Assembly (NCBI RefSeq): GCF_910592395.1
Contig: NC_088317.1
Location: forward strand, 11,532,001 to 11,596,000
Direction of reading: 5' to 3'
Origin: Lineus longissimus
Lineage: Eukaryota > Nemertea > Pilidiophora > Heteronemertea > Lineidae
DNA length: 64,000 nucleotides
Part shown: in pieces, positions 42,206 to 54,660 of the stretch
Position numbering within the stretch: position 1 is the stretch's first letter
Layout: every line of letters starts with the position of its first letter
Program-made: the position numbers and the translations under genes
The notes under the pieces: generated by a model
Told to the model about the DNA's origin: nothing
Databases searched by the model: none
The model's input: the letters and a program-made list of their open reading frames with translations, nothing else

Positions 42206-43888
42206 ATTAGACTTGAAAGAGAGAGAGGAACAAGATAAAAATGTCCTTAGCAACCATCATTTTATTTAAGAAATATTGCTACTAAATGAAGGGTTGACCT
42301 TCCACATACAAAATAATTGACTTTTAAGAAAAATTTCATTACTCCTAGATCTTAAAGTATCGAAATTTCAATAGCAGGTCAACATATCAAATTCATGATA
42401 AACCAGTGGAATTGAAGACATCAGATATTGATGGTTTCTGCTCTAATCTTGTAAAACAACATTGTAAATACCTTTAGGAGTTATTGTTATGTCAGGCCTA
42501 CTCCAGTGGGAGAAGGTGTAGCCAATGTTGGCGAGGCCCCAAAAATGGGTGTGGCCTACTAAATTGAAAAAATTAGTTTTAGGCACCGTACCATGTTCTT
42601 TCTTGATAGACTGAGAAAGTAATGAGTCCAAACAGAATAAAAGAAGTCAAAGTCTATGGCAATATGAGGTACCGGCAGCCAATTTTTAACTCTCTGCCTT
42701 AAGCAGAGAGTTGATATAGTGCTACTGAGCGATGTCTGTCAGGATGTATTTTGTAAACATTGTCTGAGCTGAACAGCATCTCTGCTTGCACAATATAGTT
42801 CTGTAGAGTCTAGACTCCACAGGTTCCACTTGCGTACCTAATTACCGTATTGCACCACTGACCTAATCAATCTGACTCATCGTCCATCTATGCTACCCAG
42901 AATTTAATATTACAGATCTTTTATTTCTTTGTAATTTCTTTGTAACTTCTTTGTAATTTCTTTGTAATTAGTTTGTAATCTTTGTACCGCGTATTGATTT
43001 CAGATGGTTATTTATAGAATCGCACATGTTCCTAGCTAATGTGGTCATGCCTGTCAATCACGATGACAAGTACGTCCTCACGCTCTGTTATTGGTTTATA
43101 GTATTGCGTCATCGGGAATTCCCAGGTATTTTCCCATTGAGACTTCAGGTCCGCCCGTCACTTGGATGATATATGACAGACCTGAGACATATCGCGCGTT
43201 GAATCATGGTATCGGGCACATGCACACATGCCATTTGATGTCATCTTCGTCTGTCTTCGGCGAGCTTTCGGAGGTCGTCGGAAGCACTTCGGAAGTCTTC
43301 GGGAAAGTCCGGAAACGCACGAATACAGACTCTAAAATCAACGTGTGTATAGTATGTGTATTGCCGGAACTACTTTCAGACTTTCTCTTGACGATCGAGG
43401 TAAGAAGATGTATTTGACTCATTTCGACCCCTGATTAATATGCAATTTTCGGAATATTTAGGCTATAAAAATCCCTTGATTAGATTAACATCATAAGATT
43501 TAGGTATTGTCATTGTAGGGACTTGATGCTTGAATTGTTTCTATCGAAAACTAAGCAGTTGCTGGTAGTTATAGATTCGGCGATCCACAGTACAGGTGTT
43601 TGTTGACGTAGGCCTATACCGGACACGCTTTCTTCTCCATTGGCGTGCCATGCGGCAAACATGGCGTATTCAGATCATGCATGCATAGTATTCATCAGTG
43701 CGAGCATCGAGTTCATGAGCTGCCTCGATCCTTTGTGTTCATGAGTTGTTCATCTTCATGATCAAGGAGATGATTCATTGATTGACTGCTTGAGAGTCAA
43801 TTGATTGCACTGCCTGTCATTCAGTTGGCGTAATGATAGCATAGGCCTAATATGTAAAGTGCAAGCGCTAGTAAACTCACACATACAA
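42206..43888. other. No recognisable gene; hairpin at 42688
   Basis: A hairpin AACTCTCTGC-CTTAA-GCAGAGAGTT lies at 42688-42712 and resembles the heads of the neighbouring repeats. GTAATTTCTTT recurs at 42930-42965. No coding seen. Confidence 0.4.
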
Positions 43889-44095
43889 TGGGGGAGCCCC
43901 CCAAACCCCCCGTCCTTCCAACATGTTTTAGCCCAGTGCATTGGAGGGGAAACCACCCCCCCCCTTGATGGTAACCTCCATAAGTCCTTCGACATGTAAA
44001 TAGCCAGTGCATTGGAGGGGAACCCCCTCGAACCTCCATTAGTCCTTCCAACACGTTTTAACCAGTGCATTGGAGGGGAAACCCCCCAAACCCCC
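43889..44095. repeat. Minisatellite, about 65-75-bp unit, three copies
   Basis: CCAGTGCATTGGAGGGGAA, C-runs, and GTCCTTCCAACA-GTTTTA recur three times. Confidence 0.85.
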
Positions 44096-44489
44096 TTACA
44101 AAGACATTCATTGATCTTCAGCATATTGTGTACTATCTCTCATCTCATGCAACAATCAAATGTTCAAATCCTCTGCTTTCAGAAAACCAAAATGCCTGAA
44201 ACAACTGCAGAAATCTCATTCATTGCTGTGGACTAAATAACATGCAATACAACTACTGAGTACTTTGCTAGATGACTCCCTCAGCGGATTCAAAATATCA
44301 ACAAATTCTCTCAAGAACTATTTGTCTAATGAAAGTGAAAATCCTACAGAAGTAGAAGAGGCACTATTGGCATTACTACCTCTGAATATCACAGTAAAGC
44401 ATGTGCAGCAAAATATCACAGACATAGTTACTGTTGACCAAATGTAAACAAGCCATAACCGTTTCCATTTATTGGTCCCATATGTGATG

Positions 44490-44650
44490 CTCTCTGAAAA
44501 AAAAACTGGTTTAAGTCACTCTGAACTTGGCAGCTTGAGATGGACTGGTTCTTCACTTCCTTGCTGTCTCCCTATTGTCAAATCTCAGTTAATCAGTTAG
44601 ACTCGGATTACAATAGGCAAACGACGGGGAAATCAACAACCGGTTCGTTT
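44490..44650. repeat. Degenerate foldback related to the 38354 MITE
   Basis: TCTGAACTTGGCAGCTTGAGATGGACTG-like and TCCCTATTGT words match the MITE at 38354 in the same order, and ACAATAGG with ACGACGGGGAAATCAACAAC gives the inverted arm. Decayed. Confidence 0.55.
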
Positions 44651-44682
44651 CATCCTACAATTTCTTTTCAATGTTATCTTTC

Positions 44683-44910
44683 ATACAATCAAACCGCTGT
44701 ATACTAGTTTAGTAGTAATTTCTTTGGTTATTATTCGTACAATCAAACCTCTGTATACTAGTACTAATTTCTTATCTTTCGTACAATCAAACTGCTGTAT
44801 ACTAGTAGTAGTAATTTCTTTGGTTATCTTTCATACAATCAAACCGCTGTATACTAGTATCGGTAGTAGTAATTTCTTTGGTTATCCTTCATACAATCAA
44901 ACCGCTGTCA
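44683..44910. repeat. Minisatellite, about 50-60-bp unit, five copies
   Basis: TACAATCAAACCGCTGTATACTAG followed by TAGTAATTTCTTTGGTTAT, with unit lengths that vary. Confidence 0.9.
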
Positions 44911-46110
44911 TGATGAACAGCATTTTATTTTCATTGTTCCATACTTATTTTTGTATACTTCATAATTCATCATTTAATTACTGTTGATTTCATATTGATT
45001 ATCAATCATCCATACATGTACGTATTAATTTATCAATCACTTGCTGGACAAGATAATCATTTTTAATAAAAACTAAATCTTATTTTTCCAGAATATCTTT
45101 GTCTTCTTTACATTGTACATTCATGCATATCAGCCCTAGAACAGTACCCATCCAGGTGCAACCCTTATGAAAAGGCTCTACAATATGTGATTCTGCAGGC
45201 AGTCCTCAAACAGTGCCTCTAAAACCCTCGACAGGAATATTTCTAATAATTCAACAAGCAGGCAGCGAGTTCGCTGGCAACTGCCAGCTCTAGTTCAGAA
45301 TTGAATTAGAAAGTGGAAAAGTGACTTGAATTAGTCAGTAGGGTACCAAATAAACACACAAAAAATTTCAGCCTCCTGTCTCTGACGATTTTTGAGAATC
45401 AGGGTCAGGGTACCCCCCCCCCGGAGCATCACCAACAAAAAAGTAAGTCAGCTAGTCAAGTTTTGTTTCCATTTTCTCGTATTTCCTACCCTCTAGTACA
45501 CAGAACAGCAAATTTTCCTGTATTTAAAGGGGTTGTGTGAAGTAAAAGGTACGCCATTATGAAGTGAAAATTCTGCTTTTAGACACTCGGCTGAAGATGC
45601 CCATGTCATTTTTTTTAAAATCGGCATAGCAAGGTCCGCAACTTCCCGCGCAAATTTGAAGTTCGCGCATGCGTGGTATCATTGTGGAGCAGAATGCATT
45701 CGGCGATGACTCAGTCGATATGTGATCATTCACACATCGACCGATCGCGTCTGCCATGTCTGACGTAGGCTAACCATAACCCAAAACAAAACAAAGACTA
45801 GAATGCCTCGTTAATGTTCTACCTGGAATTTTGTGAACTTTGCGAATCTAATGCGAAAGCAGCCATGTTTATTACTAAACGGTACTTCCTGTGGCAAAAC
45901 GGCAAATCTTCGTTGATTGTTCGTGCTGCCGCTGGCTCGCAAGACGGTACACTATGACGTAATAAGGACATTTGGAGGAAAATTCGAAACTTCGGGTCGT
46001 TTTCGAAAAAAAAAAATTATACATATTTTTTCCGTAACTTAACCTCGTTTTGGATATATCAGCCTCATGAAGACAAAATTTCTGTTTTGGACCCCTAATT
46101 CACACAACCC
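44911..46110. other. No recognisable gene
   Basis: AT-rich to about 45100, then unique-looking sequence with no coding family. A (C)10-type run lies near 45412. Confidence 0.4.
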
Positions 46111-46470
46111 CTTTATAGACTGGGAAGATTTTTCAAAAATGTGTCTATTTTAGCTGAATGAGGCATTTTTGAGGAAAAGCAGTTCACATACTTTTTCTGG
46201 AGCAGTTTTTCATGCTGAACACGATGAGGTGTGTGAACATGTGAAATTTTTCCGTTTAAGGGGTCAAAATAAGGGTCAAAGGTCATCAAGTGCAAATGTC
46301 CCTTTTTTCAAGAAATTGTTCAGTTCTCCAAGCTACATCCATTGATACCATCAAAACACCAAATAAATCAACCATAAGTAAAGTTATAGCCTTTTTAATT
46401 TTCATATTTAAAGGAAAGTGTATTACAATCGTCGTACAAAAAGCCCGTTTTCTCGAAACTGGCTGGGTTT
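46111..46470 (+). repeat. Left arm of a long inverted repeat (about 360 bp)
   Basis: Matches 54308-54660 inverted at roughly 90 percent by eye. It starts ATAGACTGGGA and ends GAAACTGGCTGGGTTT. An open frame in it (46290 onward) is mirrored on the other arm, an effect of the repeat rather than evidence of a gene. Confidence 0.85.
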
Positions 46471-47060
46471 ATGAAATAAATCAATTTCAAGACTCAAGTT
46501 ATCTCTTTATACCATTTGTTTGCTTGAATATTCAACCCGGGTTGACTTTACACGTGGAAAGAAATGTAATCCAAGATATACGTGGTCATTTGAAATCAAT
46601 TAACCCCTTACATGCAGCTTATTTTTGCAGAGGACATGAGGAATGGGAATGATCAAAAAGTGATGGACTTGACTTTACATGCTGTCATCTACTTTCTTTT
46701 GTTCGTAGCTGATCAGTCATTGAAGATAAACTATTTCGCTGCATGTGCAGTGCCTTGTGGCATTATTGACTGCCTCCTGATGCTGATTTGATATGCATAG
46801 TGATTTGTTTTGATGTACCAGAATCAGCTTATAAGGTGAGTCCGGGCGGTAGCCAAGATCTCTCCAAAATGACTCTAGTTGTGCTAATAAACTGATGATT
46901 GATATTTTAAGTGAAAGTGAAAGTACATTATTGTACACAAGTGATGAACCTGTAGTAGGCCTGTACTAAGGACTGTACCCACCACATTTTATGCAGTCAT
47001 GTCAGCCATCTGTTCCATCTGCTATGCAACTTATGATCTTCCTACCCTGTTGCAGGTAAT
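46471..47060. other. No recognisable gene
   Basis: Short open frames only, between the left inverted-repeat arm and the broken gene at 47061. Confidence 0.4.
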
Positions 47061-48949
47061 ATGGAACCTGTTCTTAACCTGAAGTGCCAAGCAGAAGTTT
47101 CCTTTGACCGATGCATAATATGCCAGGAAAGGTCTAAAGATGGGGATCTGAGTGAAGCAACGTCAAACGGCATAAATTCACTAAAAACTGCCACGGAACT
47201 GAGGCGAAAGCTACGGGACTGTGAATATAGAGAAGCAGTTGATAGACTTTCATCGATATTCAATGATACGTCTGGTGTGCCAAAGCTTCTATATCACAGA
47301 CTAATAAACTTTTTACAGCAAATATGCAAACAAACAGAACATAGAACGTAAACTTAACAGGGAAGAGGTTTTGCAAAGACGCAGCTCAATAGCTGTGACT
47401 GATGCTGCAGCAGCATTACCGGTGTTACGAAGTCAGGTTACGAAAACGAACTGGACATTGTGCATGTTTTGTCAGAGAGTTGACAAAGATCAGCCGAAGT
47501 TGTGTAACATCAGTACTTTCAACATGAGTTCGAACATAATTTTCAAGGCGAAATATGTCCATCGGGTATTGGTACGCATCTCGGACGTGAATGATCTGAT
47601 CGCTGCCGAAGGATGTTATCATCCAAACTGCCTCAAACGTTTCCTTCGCGAAGCTGAAACTGCTGAAACTGACTGTCAGTCTGGTGATTTAGCTGTCGTC
47701 TGGCTTGTTCAAGAGTTAAAGAACCATGCTAAGCAGGGACATTTACTAGACTTGTATGATGTTTTCAACAGGTACAAAGAGTTGGCTAGTGAGATTAATG
47801 TAGAAATTCTGTCATCTTTCATCAGTAGGCGTGGATCATTCAAAGTTTCCTCTGTAGGTTCGTAGGGAATATCTTTGATTTCACTGTGCTCCGCAATACC
47901 ACTCCAAATGAAAGAACAACGCTCCTTATTCCAAAATCCCTTTCCCATGCCCCCCTCTCAAAGCTAGTCGATGGAACTGGCTATGGTGGTGATAATGAGG
48001 CTAGCGATGATTTAGATAAGATGCAGATCTTCAGACCCAGTAAAATGGCTTTTTGGCTTTATCGGAGAACAAAAGAGACCTCTCTGCTTTTTTGTCTGAT
48101 GAACTCATACGGGCAGCACCAGGTGGAAAGACTCTTATAGTTGCTGGTGGACTGGCAATGGAAGTTAGAACGAATAACCCTGAGATTGAGACAAGTATGC
48201 TTCGATCCAACCATGAGGAAGCAGATACCAGAGTAGTTCTGCACTGCATTCATTCAGCCTCTGAACGCATAGTAGTAGCAGCACGTGATACGGACATTGC
48301 CATCTTGCTCATTGCTCATTTCAATGAAATAAAGTGTGAGAAACTTTGGATAAAAGCGGGGACTTCAAAAGCCCCTAAATATATTCCAATTCACGACATT
48401 GTGATGACACTTGGATTCGAACAACCGGTCCTGGAATCAATGCTTGCTTTCCATGCGATAACAGGTTGTGATACTGTATCATACCTACTGGGGCACTCCA
48501 AGAAAACATCATGGGATGTTTTTGTGCAGCATCATGAATTGTTGAACGAGATGGGAAAATCTGAAACATTGTCTGAGGAAGGAGCACGAATGGCCGAGGC
48601 CTTTATATGTAGGATTTTCAAGGTTCCATATGACTGCTGTGACAAAGGACGCACCCACCTTTTTAGCAAATGCAAGGCGCCTGAGACTTTGCCCCCCTCA
48701 AGTGATGCAGCCAGACTTCATATTCAGAGAGCGAACTATCAAACTTTGCTTTGGAAACAAGCAAATGTTCCTATCCCTGTTTTGCCATCACCGACAGACA
48801 CTGGCTGGAAGGACGATGATGGAAAACTTAAACCAGTTCTCACCACACTACCTCCAGTGCCAAAAGCCTGTGCAGAAATTGTATTCTGTGGTTGTAAAAA
48901 GGGATGTGTTGATGGATTTAATATGCCCATCAGTACCCTCATACTTTAG
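47061..48949 (+). pseudogene. Broken copy of a transposon-linked family (CIICQ N-terminus, EEADTR PIN-like domain)
   Basis: Three plus-strand segments. 47061-47351 has CIICQERSKDGDLSEATSNG, and 47371-47865 has LCMFCQ and EGCYHPNCLKRF, Cys/His-rich N-terminal hallmarks. 48053-48949 has SNHEEADTRVVLHCIHSA, then ARDTDIAILLIAHF and FHAITGCDTVSYLLG, and ends KACAEIVFCGCKKGCVDG. The acidic HEEADTR and RDTDI blocks resemble PIN/FEN nuclease cores; that is inference. The family is common in molluscs, cnidarians and lancelets, but has no accepted name that I know. Frameshifts and an apparent loss of several hundred middle residues near 47870-48050 show it is dead. Confidence 0.7.
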
Positions 48950-49189
48950 TATATCAGAACGAGGCTTTTGCCTGAGACACGAGGAATGTTCAGGAATGGA
49001 AGCCGTGAGGCGAACATTTGGACAAAGTTTGGCCCTGTGAATTATGACTTTGGAACTTTTATAGGGAACGGGCCACAATCTTGTGAGTTTAATTCCTCCT
49101 TGTTAATTTGGACACTTTGGTTATCGCTTTTATCAACCAGAACTTATGTAATCTTGCTTTTATTTCAGATCAGTTGTTATTCTTGCTAT

Positions 49190-49555
49190 CGTGACTAGAC
49201 TACATTGCCAGAACGCTGTACGTTTGATGCTTGAAGAACTCGATAATAAAACCCGTTTGTACGTTATTTTAACCCCTGTTCGACGTACGTTTATCCCTAT
49301 AATGAACTCAGGATTGGATCCTGCCACACTGATAAGATTCAACGGGGGAAAGCTTTGGAAAAAGCCGAAAACCGTGAGTAGATGCCGAATTCCAATTAGT
49401 CCTGGAGACGAGGTCGATTTGAGGGTTTTGGACATACACAAGGCCTGGCCACGCTGCCGCTTGTAACGATCCTGGGGACAAGGTTTACTGGGAATTCCAG
49501 TTTCGAGTTTCCGCTGAGTTGACATAGTGAGGCTCCACAAGGGCAAGATAGAAGA
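49190..49555 (+). repeat. Possible 5' LTR/leader of BEL element E
   Basis: The stretch before gag of E has an AATAAA at about 49244-49249 and no family coding. Position suggests LTR plus leader. Edges and primer site are not clear and the 3' LTR is lost. Confidence 0.3.
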
Positions 49556-51090
49556 TGCCGGGCGATGAAAATGGCGCTGGAAGTGCTAGAACTGAAGGTA
49601 CCGGGACGGAAAACCCTAATGCCAGCAGTAATCAGGATACTGGTGGTGAGAATGCTGCTGACGGAATAAATACAAGAAAGGCTGCAGAAAAACAGGCTCG
49701 AGACAGAGAGGTGAAGGCACTTATCTGTAGATGATTATCATTGTCAGGACAGGTCACTGCCAAGAAGAACTGCCTACTGAAGCTGATGGAAACTGGCGAC
49801 TCCGAGAAAGTGAAAGGCGTATTCAAGCAATACGAACAAGCCGTAGAAAAGTTTAGAGCGTGCCATGATGAAGTTCAAGGAATGTTGCAGCCCACGGAAC
49901 GACCGAAAGATCAGGCGTACTTCGACACTAAGATTGAGGCTATTGATCAAGTGGGATGTGAGGTGATTGGCTGGATTGAGTCAATGACCGAGTATGAACA
50001 AGAAGAAGAAGAAGATGATCTGTACACACCAATGACGAGAGGCCTTGGCGCCAGAAGAAACTTTACACCCAGGATGGGGTCATCTCCTAGAATGAGTGAA
50101 GCGGCGAACACCAGCCAGATATCCCAAGCGACAGAGAGAGCATTGTCAGCGATTGCAGACACCCAGCGTGATCTAACAAAGCAGATGAGGATGCCAAGAG
50201 CTGAACCTGAGATCTTCAGTGGGGATGAAACCAAGTTTAGAGAATTTCTAGTTGACTTTGAAAAGTACATTGTCAAGTGGGCAGATACCGACAGGGAACG
50301 ACTGACGCAGCTCAGGGCATTCACATCTGGTACACCCCATGAGCTTGTACGAGGATGCATTCATCTAACTCCACAACGGGGATATGCTGAAGCAATGAAA
50401 CTTCTTGAGACAAGATATGGCGCTCCATATGATGCCAGCAGAGCATACCTGAGAAAGATCCGAGCATGGCAGAAGTTAACGATGAAGTCACCAGAGGAAT
50501 TTGACAGATTCGCTATTTTGCTGAGGGATAGCTTCAATGCATTGACTGGACTTGGACGCTTGACGGAGTTGGAACACCCATCCATGATGGCAGAAATCGT
50601 TGAGAAGCTACCAAACTGCATGAAGTACAAATGGATCAAGGAAGACACTGATGTTTTTGGGAAGACAGGAAACCCCGCCACCTACCAGAACTTGGTGAAG
50701 TTCGTTGAAACACAGGCCAAGGTGTTGATGAATCCGAGGTATGGATCACGACAACTCACTGATGACGACCACAAGCCCTCCCACACTGAGAGGAAGCAGG
50801 ATAAGTCAGGAAAGCAGTCATCACGTCCCAGAGCAGTTTTCAGAGTTAACAAGTCTGGGGAGACAGAAGCAGAACCTAATAGCTGTCCATACTGCCAGCG
50901 AGGAGGACACAAGATCACAGATTGTCAGAAGTTAAAGAAGTTGTCCAGAGCTGAGAGGAATGATTTCTTGAAGAAGACAGGTCGCTGCTTTAGATGTCTA
51001 GACCGTGGTCATCTCGCCAGCGAACATAAAGATGCTAGTAAGACGACTGGCAACCAATCCAGTGACAATCAAGGTGGTCAACACTCTTGA
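49556..51090 (+). pseudogene. Element E gag
   Basis: The best start is ATG 49556 (MPGDENGAGS), a Gly/Asn-rich leader that meets a TAG near 49731; a frameshift there joins the main frame from 49741. The main part has a coiled-coil-like start, an Asp/Glu run (EQEEEEDD), the DUF1759 capsid region (PEIFSGDETKFREFLVDFEKY, LLETRYGAPYDASRAYL) and C-terminal knuckles (CPYCQRGGHKITDC, CFRCLDRGHLASEH). It ends at 51090, overlapping the protease frame by 86 bases. Confidence 0.85.
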
Positions 51091-51592
51091 GACCAAACCA
51101 GAACCAAAAGGGAAATCAGCTGACAGTAACACCCTGAAGACTGTGAAAGCAGAAGAAGTTAAGTGCCGTAGGATTGGAACCGAAGAAATTGTAGCCATGG
51201 CAGTTTTGCCTGTCAAGCTCAGAAGCTTGGACAACGGAGTTGAAGTTACAACAAACGTTTTCCTCGACAATGGTGCTGGAGCAAGCTTCATAACTGATGA
51301 TTTGGCAAAGAAGATGGGTCTCCGAGGTCAGCCGACAAATGTTGACCTAACCACGATGATACAGAGTCGCGCCAATGTTCCGTCAAGGAAAATCCGGAAT
51401 CTTGAAGTCAAGGGACTCAGTCAGGGTGACCAGTGGGTTAAGTTGGATGACCTGTACACCCACAGAACTGTGGCGATCAACCCATGGGAAATCCCAACGC
51501 TGGATGACGTCAGGAAGTATCAAGAACTGAAGCGGGTCGATCTGAAGTTTATCGATGTCCCTGTTGGCCTGAGAAGGGGCCTTATGCGATGA
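51005..51592 (+). CDS. Element E protease
   Basis: FLDNGAGASFIT is the BEL/Pao aspartic protease site (D-N-G form). LPVKLRSLDNG precedes it and the region up to LKFIDVP is typical of this family. The frame ends with TGA overlapping the ATG of the RT frame (ATGA at 51589-51592). Confidence 0.85.
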   Translation: MVISPANIKMLVRRLATNPVTIKVVNTLETKPEPKGKSADSNTLKTVKAEEVKCRRIGTEEIVAMAVLPVKLRSLDNGVEVTTNVFLDNGAGASFITDDLAKKMGLRGQPTNVDLTTMIQSRANVPSRKIRNLEVKGLSQGDQWVKLDDLYTHRTVAINPWEIPTLDDVRKYQELKRVDLKFIDVPVGLRRGLMR

Positions 51593-54290
51593 AGACCAAG
51601 ATTGGCTGGACATTGCTGGGACCAGTGCAGAGGGGCCGGTGCACCGATACGAAGTCGATACGCAGAATCACCGTACAGGAACTAGACTGGGATCTGAATG
51701 CGAACTTCAGCAGAGAGTTTAACGACGGCCCAATAGGAGAGGAGATCCAATGGTCCAGGGAGGAGGAAGAATTTATGAAGAACCTGTCAGAGACTACCAC
51801 CTTTGATGGAGGGAGGTACCATGTTGGTGTGCCTCTAAAGAACCCATTGCCTCCAGTAATTCCCGACAGTAGACCGATGGCTCAGAAAAGACTAGTTGGC
51901 GTTCAGAAGAGAAGCAGGAGAGATTCTACGTATGATACTGCCTACAAGGACGAGATGGACGACTTGAAGAGAAAGATATACGTCGAAAGAGTACCAGAAG
52001 CTGAGCTCGACATCCCGGATCGATGGTATCTACCACACCATGGTGTATTCAGCAAGAAGAAGAACTCGAAGATGCGTATAGTCTTTGATGGAGCAGCTGA
52101 GATTCATGGAGTTTCACTCAACAGTCTATGTAAAAAGGGACCAGATCTCACCAATCGACTAGACGGGATCTTGCTGCGATTTCGAGAACTGCCTGTCGCA
52201 GTTAGCAGTGACATCCAGGCCATGTACCATCAGATCGTAGTTCCCATTGCTGATAGGAACTGGTACAGATTCTTGCTCGCAGATGAAGAAGGTGCAACCC
52301 AGGATTGGAGATGGACCGTGCACCATTTTGGATCGAAGCCATCTCCATCAGTTGCCTGTCACGCCTTGAAATGTGGACTGGAATCTCAAGGGAATCCAGA
52401 GAACAGAGCCATATCGATCGCGGCACAACGAGCGTTCTATGTCGACGACAACCTAGACAGTTATGCTGATTGTCAAGAAGGAGTTGTAGCAGTTGAAGCT
52501 GTGGACCAGACTTGCATCCAGTCAGGCTTTAAGAAGAGAAAGTATGCAAGCAATTGCCCAGAGGTACTTCAAGGGATACCTCCAGAGCGTCGAGCTAAAG
52601 TTGAGGCTGAGGTCAGCTTAACCAACGATGCCGGTGACGAACAGCCAACACTTGGTATGAACTGGAGATTGGAATCAGACCAATTAGTGTATCGCGCCCC
52701 AGAGATGAAGGATGTCAAGACAAGAAGAGAAGTGCTGTCAAATATGACTAAACTATTTGACCCACTAGGCCTCGTATCGCCATGGATCCTGAATTGCAGA
52801 ATGATCGTTCAGAGTCTCTGCAAACTGAAGCTGAGTTGGGATGAACAGATACCTGAGGAGTACCTGAAGTTGTGGACCAACTGGCAGAAGGGAACCGACG
52901 CTATCACCAAGATTGAATTCGAAAGATGCATCACTAGCTACACCTACGACTCTGAGGCCACGTAACAGCTTCATGTTTTTGGCGACGCCTCAGAACGAGT
53001 GCATGGAGTTGCAGCCTATGTCCGCACTAGAAACAGAGAGGGAATAGAATCCAAGCTGGTATTCGCCAGGTCCCGAGTCAATCCACTGAAGGGGGAAACC
53101 ATTCCCAGAGCGGAATTGGTCGCCGCTACACTTGGTGCGAGAACCACAGCCAAGTTGAAGACAGAATTGCGTCTGTCATTCGAGAAAGCCGTCAACTGGA
53201 CCGACAGTCGCATAGTCCTTGACTACCTGAGGAATGACAACATTAGGATGCCGGTATTCACTCGAAACAGAGTTGGTACCATACTGACGCTCACCAAGAT
53301 AGAAGATTGGCGACATGTACCTGGAACTGATAACCCAGCTGATATTGCTTCCAGGGGAGGTGGAGTCAAGGAGCTGAGCGGAAGTCTGTGGCATCATGGC
53401 CCCGAGTTCTTGCTACTACCTGAGCAAGAATGGCCAGAGAAAAAGAAAGAAACCAAGACCGAAGCTGTAAACCGTGTTGATGTCAGCGAGCCGACGTTGA
53501 ACCATGGCTTGCAGACTACGATTGCAACCTAGCAGATAATCTCAGAATGGAAGAAGATAGTCGACTTTGCAGAAACCTTGTTGAGAGCAACAAAAGACTT
53601 CAAGACACTGCCAATGGCAGAGCTAAGATGTAGGGCAAGACATGCAGTCCTAAGGGTCATTCAGCATGCACACTACGGGGAAGAGATACAGAAGCTCAAG
53701 AAGAACCAGACAGTTTCTAAGACCAGTCGCATTCGTAATCTATGCCCGTACCTAGAGAATGGATTACTTCGAGTAGGAGGAAGGTTGGAGAAGTCCACAT
53801 TGCCACATGAAGGAAAGCACCCAGTCATCCTTCCCGGTAAAGAGCGACTGGTATGGAAGCTGATTCGTCGAACTCACGTGATGGAGGGTCACGTCGGCAG
53901 AGATCACGTCACGTCTACTCTGCGCATGGAGTATTGGATCGTTGGAGTGATAACCGCTGCCAAGAATGCCCTGAAGCACTGTGTACCTTGTGCCAAGTAC
54001 CAAGCTTCTATGATGTCTCAGAAAATGGGATCCCTGCCCATGGACCGGATATCTGCAACTAGATCCTTTGAATGTGTAGGAGTCGATTACTTTGGACCGT
54101 TATACGTCGTTGTATCACGCCGTCAGTACAAGCTCTATGGAGTGCTGTTCTCCTGCAACTTCACTAGAGCAATACACCTAGAAGTAGCACGACAGATGAA
54201 TACGCCATCATGCCTGCTAGCAGTTAGTCGATTCATGAATCGTCGAGGAAGCAAGCATAGCAGTGGTAAAGAGAACTGATATTGAATCGC
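51589..54290 (+). pseudogene. Element E RT, RNase H and integrase N-terminus; two in-frame stops
   Basis: One frame from 51589 has TAA near 52963 and TAG near 53530. RT: WYLPHHGVFSKKKNSKMRIV, SSDIQAMYHQI (first Asp), FYVDDNLDSY (intact Asp pair). RNase H after the first stop: FGDASE, PRAELVAATL, WTDSRIVLDYL, WRHVPGTDNPADIASRG. Integrase after the second stop: H-H-C-C zinc domain (RRTHVMEGHVG, CVPCAKYQ), then the core start CVGVDYFGPL with the first Asp, ending at SRFMNRRG before the second Asp. The single-base nature of the stops suggests a once-active copy, recently dead. Confidence 0.9.
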
Positions 54291-54307
54291 TAGAATGGTA
54301 TATCTTA

Positions 54308-54660
54308 AAACCCAGCCAGTTTCGAGAAAACGGGCTTTTTGTACGACGATTGTAATACATTTTCCTTTAAATATGAAAATTAAAAAGGCTATAACTTTAC
54401 TTATGATTGATTTATTTGGTGTTTTGATGGTATCAGTGGATGTAGCTTGGAGGACTGAACAATTTCTTGAAAAAAGGGACATTTGCACTTGATGACCTTT
54501 GACCCCCTATTTTGACCCCTTAAATGGCAAAATTTCGCCTCTTCACACCCCTCATCGTGTTCAGCTCGAAAAACTGCTCCAGAAAAAGTATGTGAACTGC
54601 TTTTCCTCAAAAATGCCTCATTCATTTACTTTTTCAGGTAGTTGTCCCAGTCTATTAAAG
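54308..54660 (-). repeat. Right arm of the long inverted repeat
   Basis: Inverted copy of 46111-46470. Confidence 0.85.

Larger units (their letters stand above)
49556..54290 (+). mobile_element. BEL/Pao element E, truncated in integrase by the inverted-repeat arm
   Basis: Plus-strand gag, protease, RT, RNase H and integrase zinc domain in BEL/Pao order. The copy ends within the integrase core, 15-20 bp before the right inverted-repeat arm starts at 54308. A few stops and shifts interrupt otherwise open coding. Confidence 0.9.

Noticed and set aside
44181-44447. Small plus-strand exon-like frames (acceptor CTTTCAG, then short coding to stops)
   Set aside because: Too short and without partners; acceptor-like strings are common in this AT-rich stretch.
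46290-46652. Matching short proteins at 46290 (plus) and 54488 (minus)
   Set aside because: They are the same inverted-repeat sequence translated twice; the frames are not conserved beyond the arms and carry no domain.
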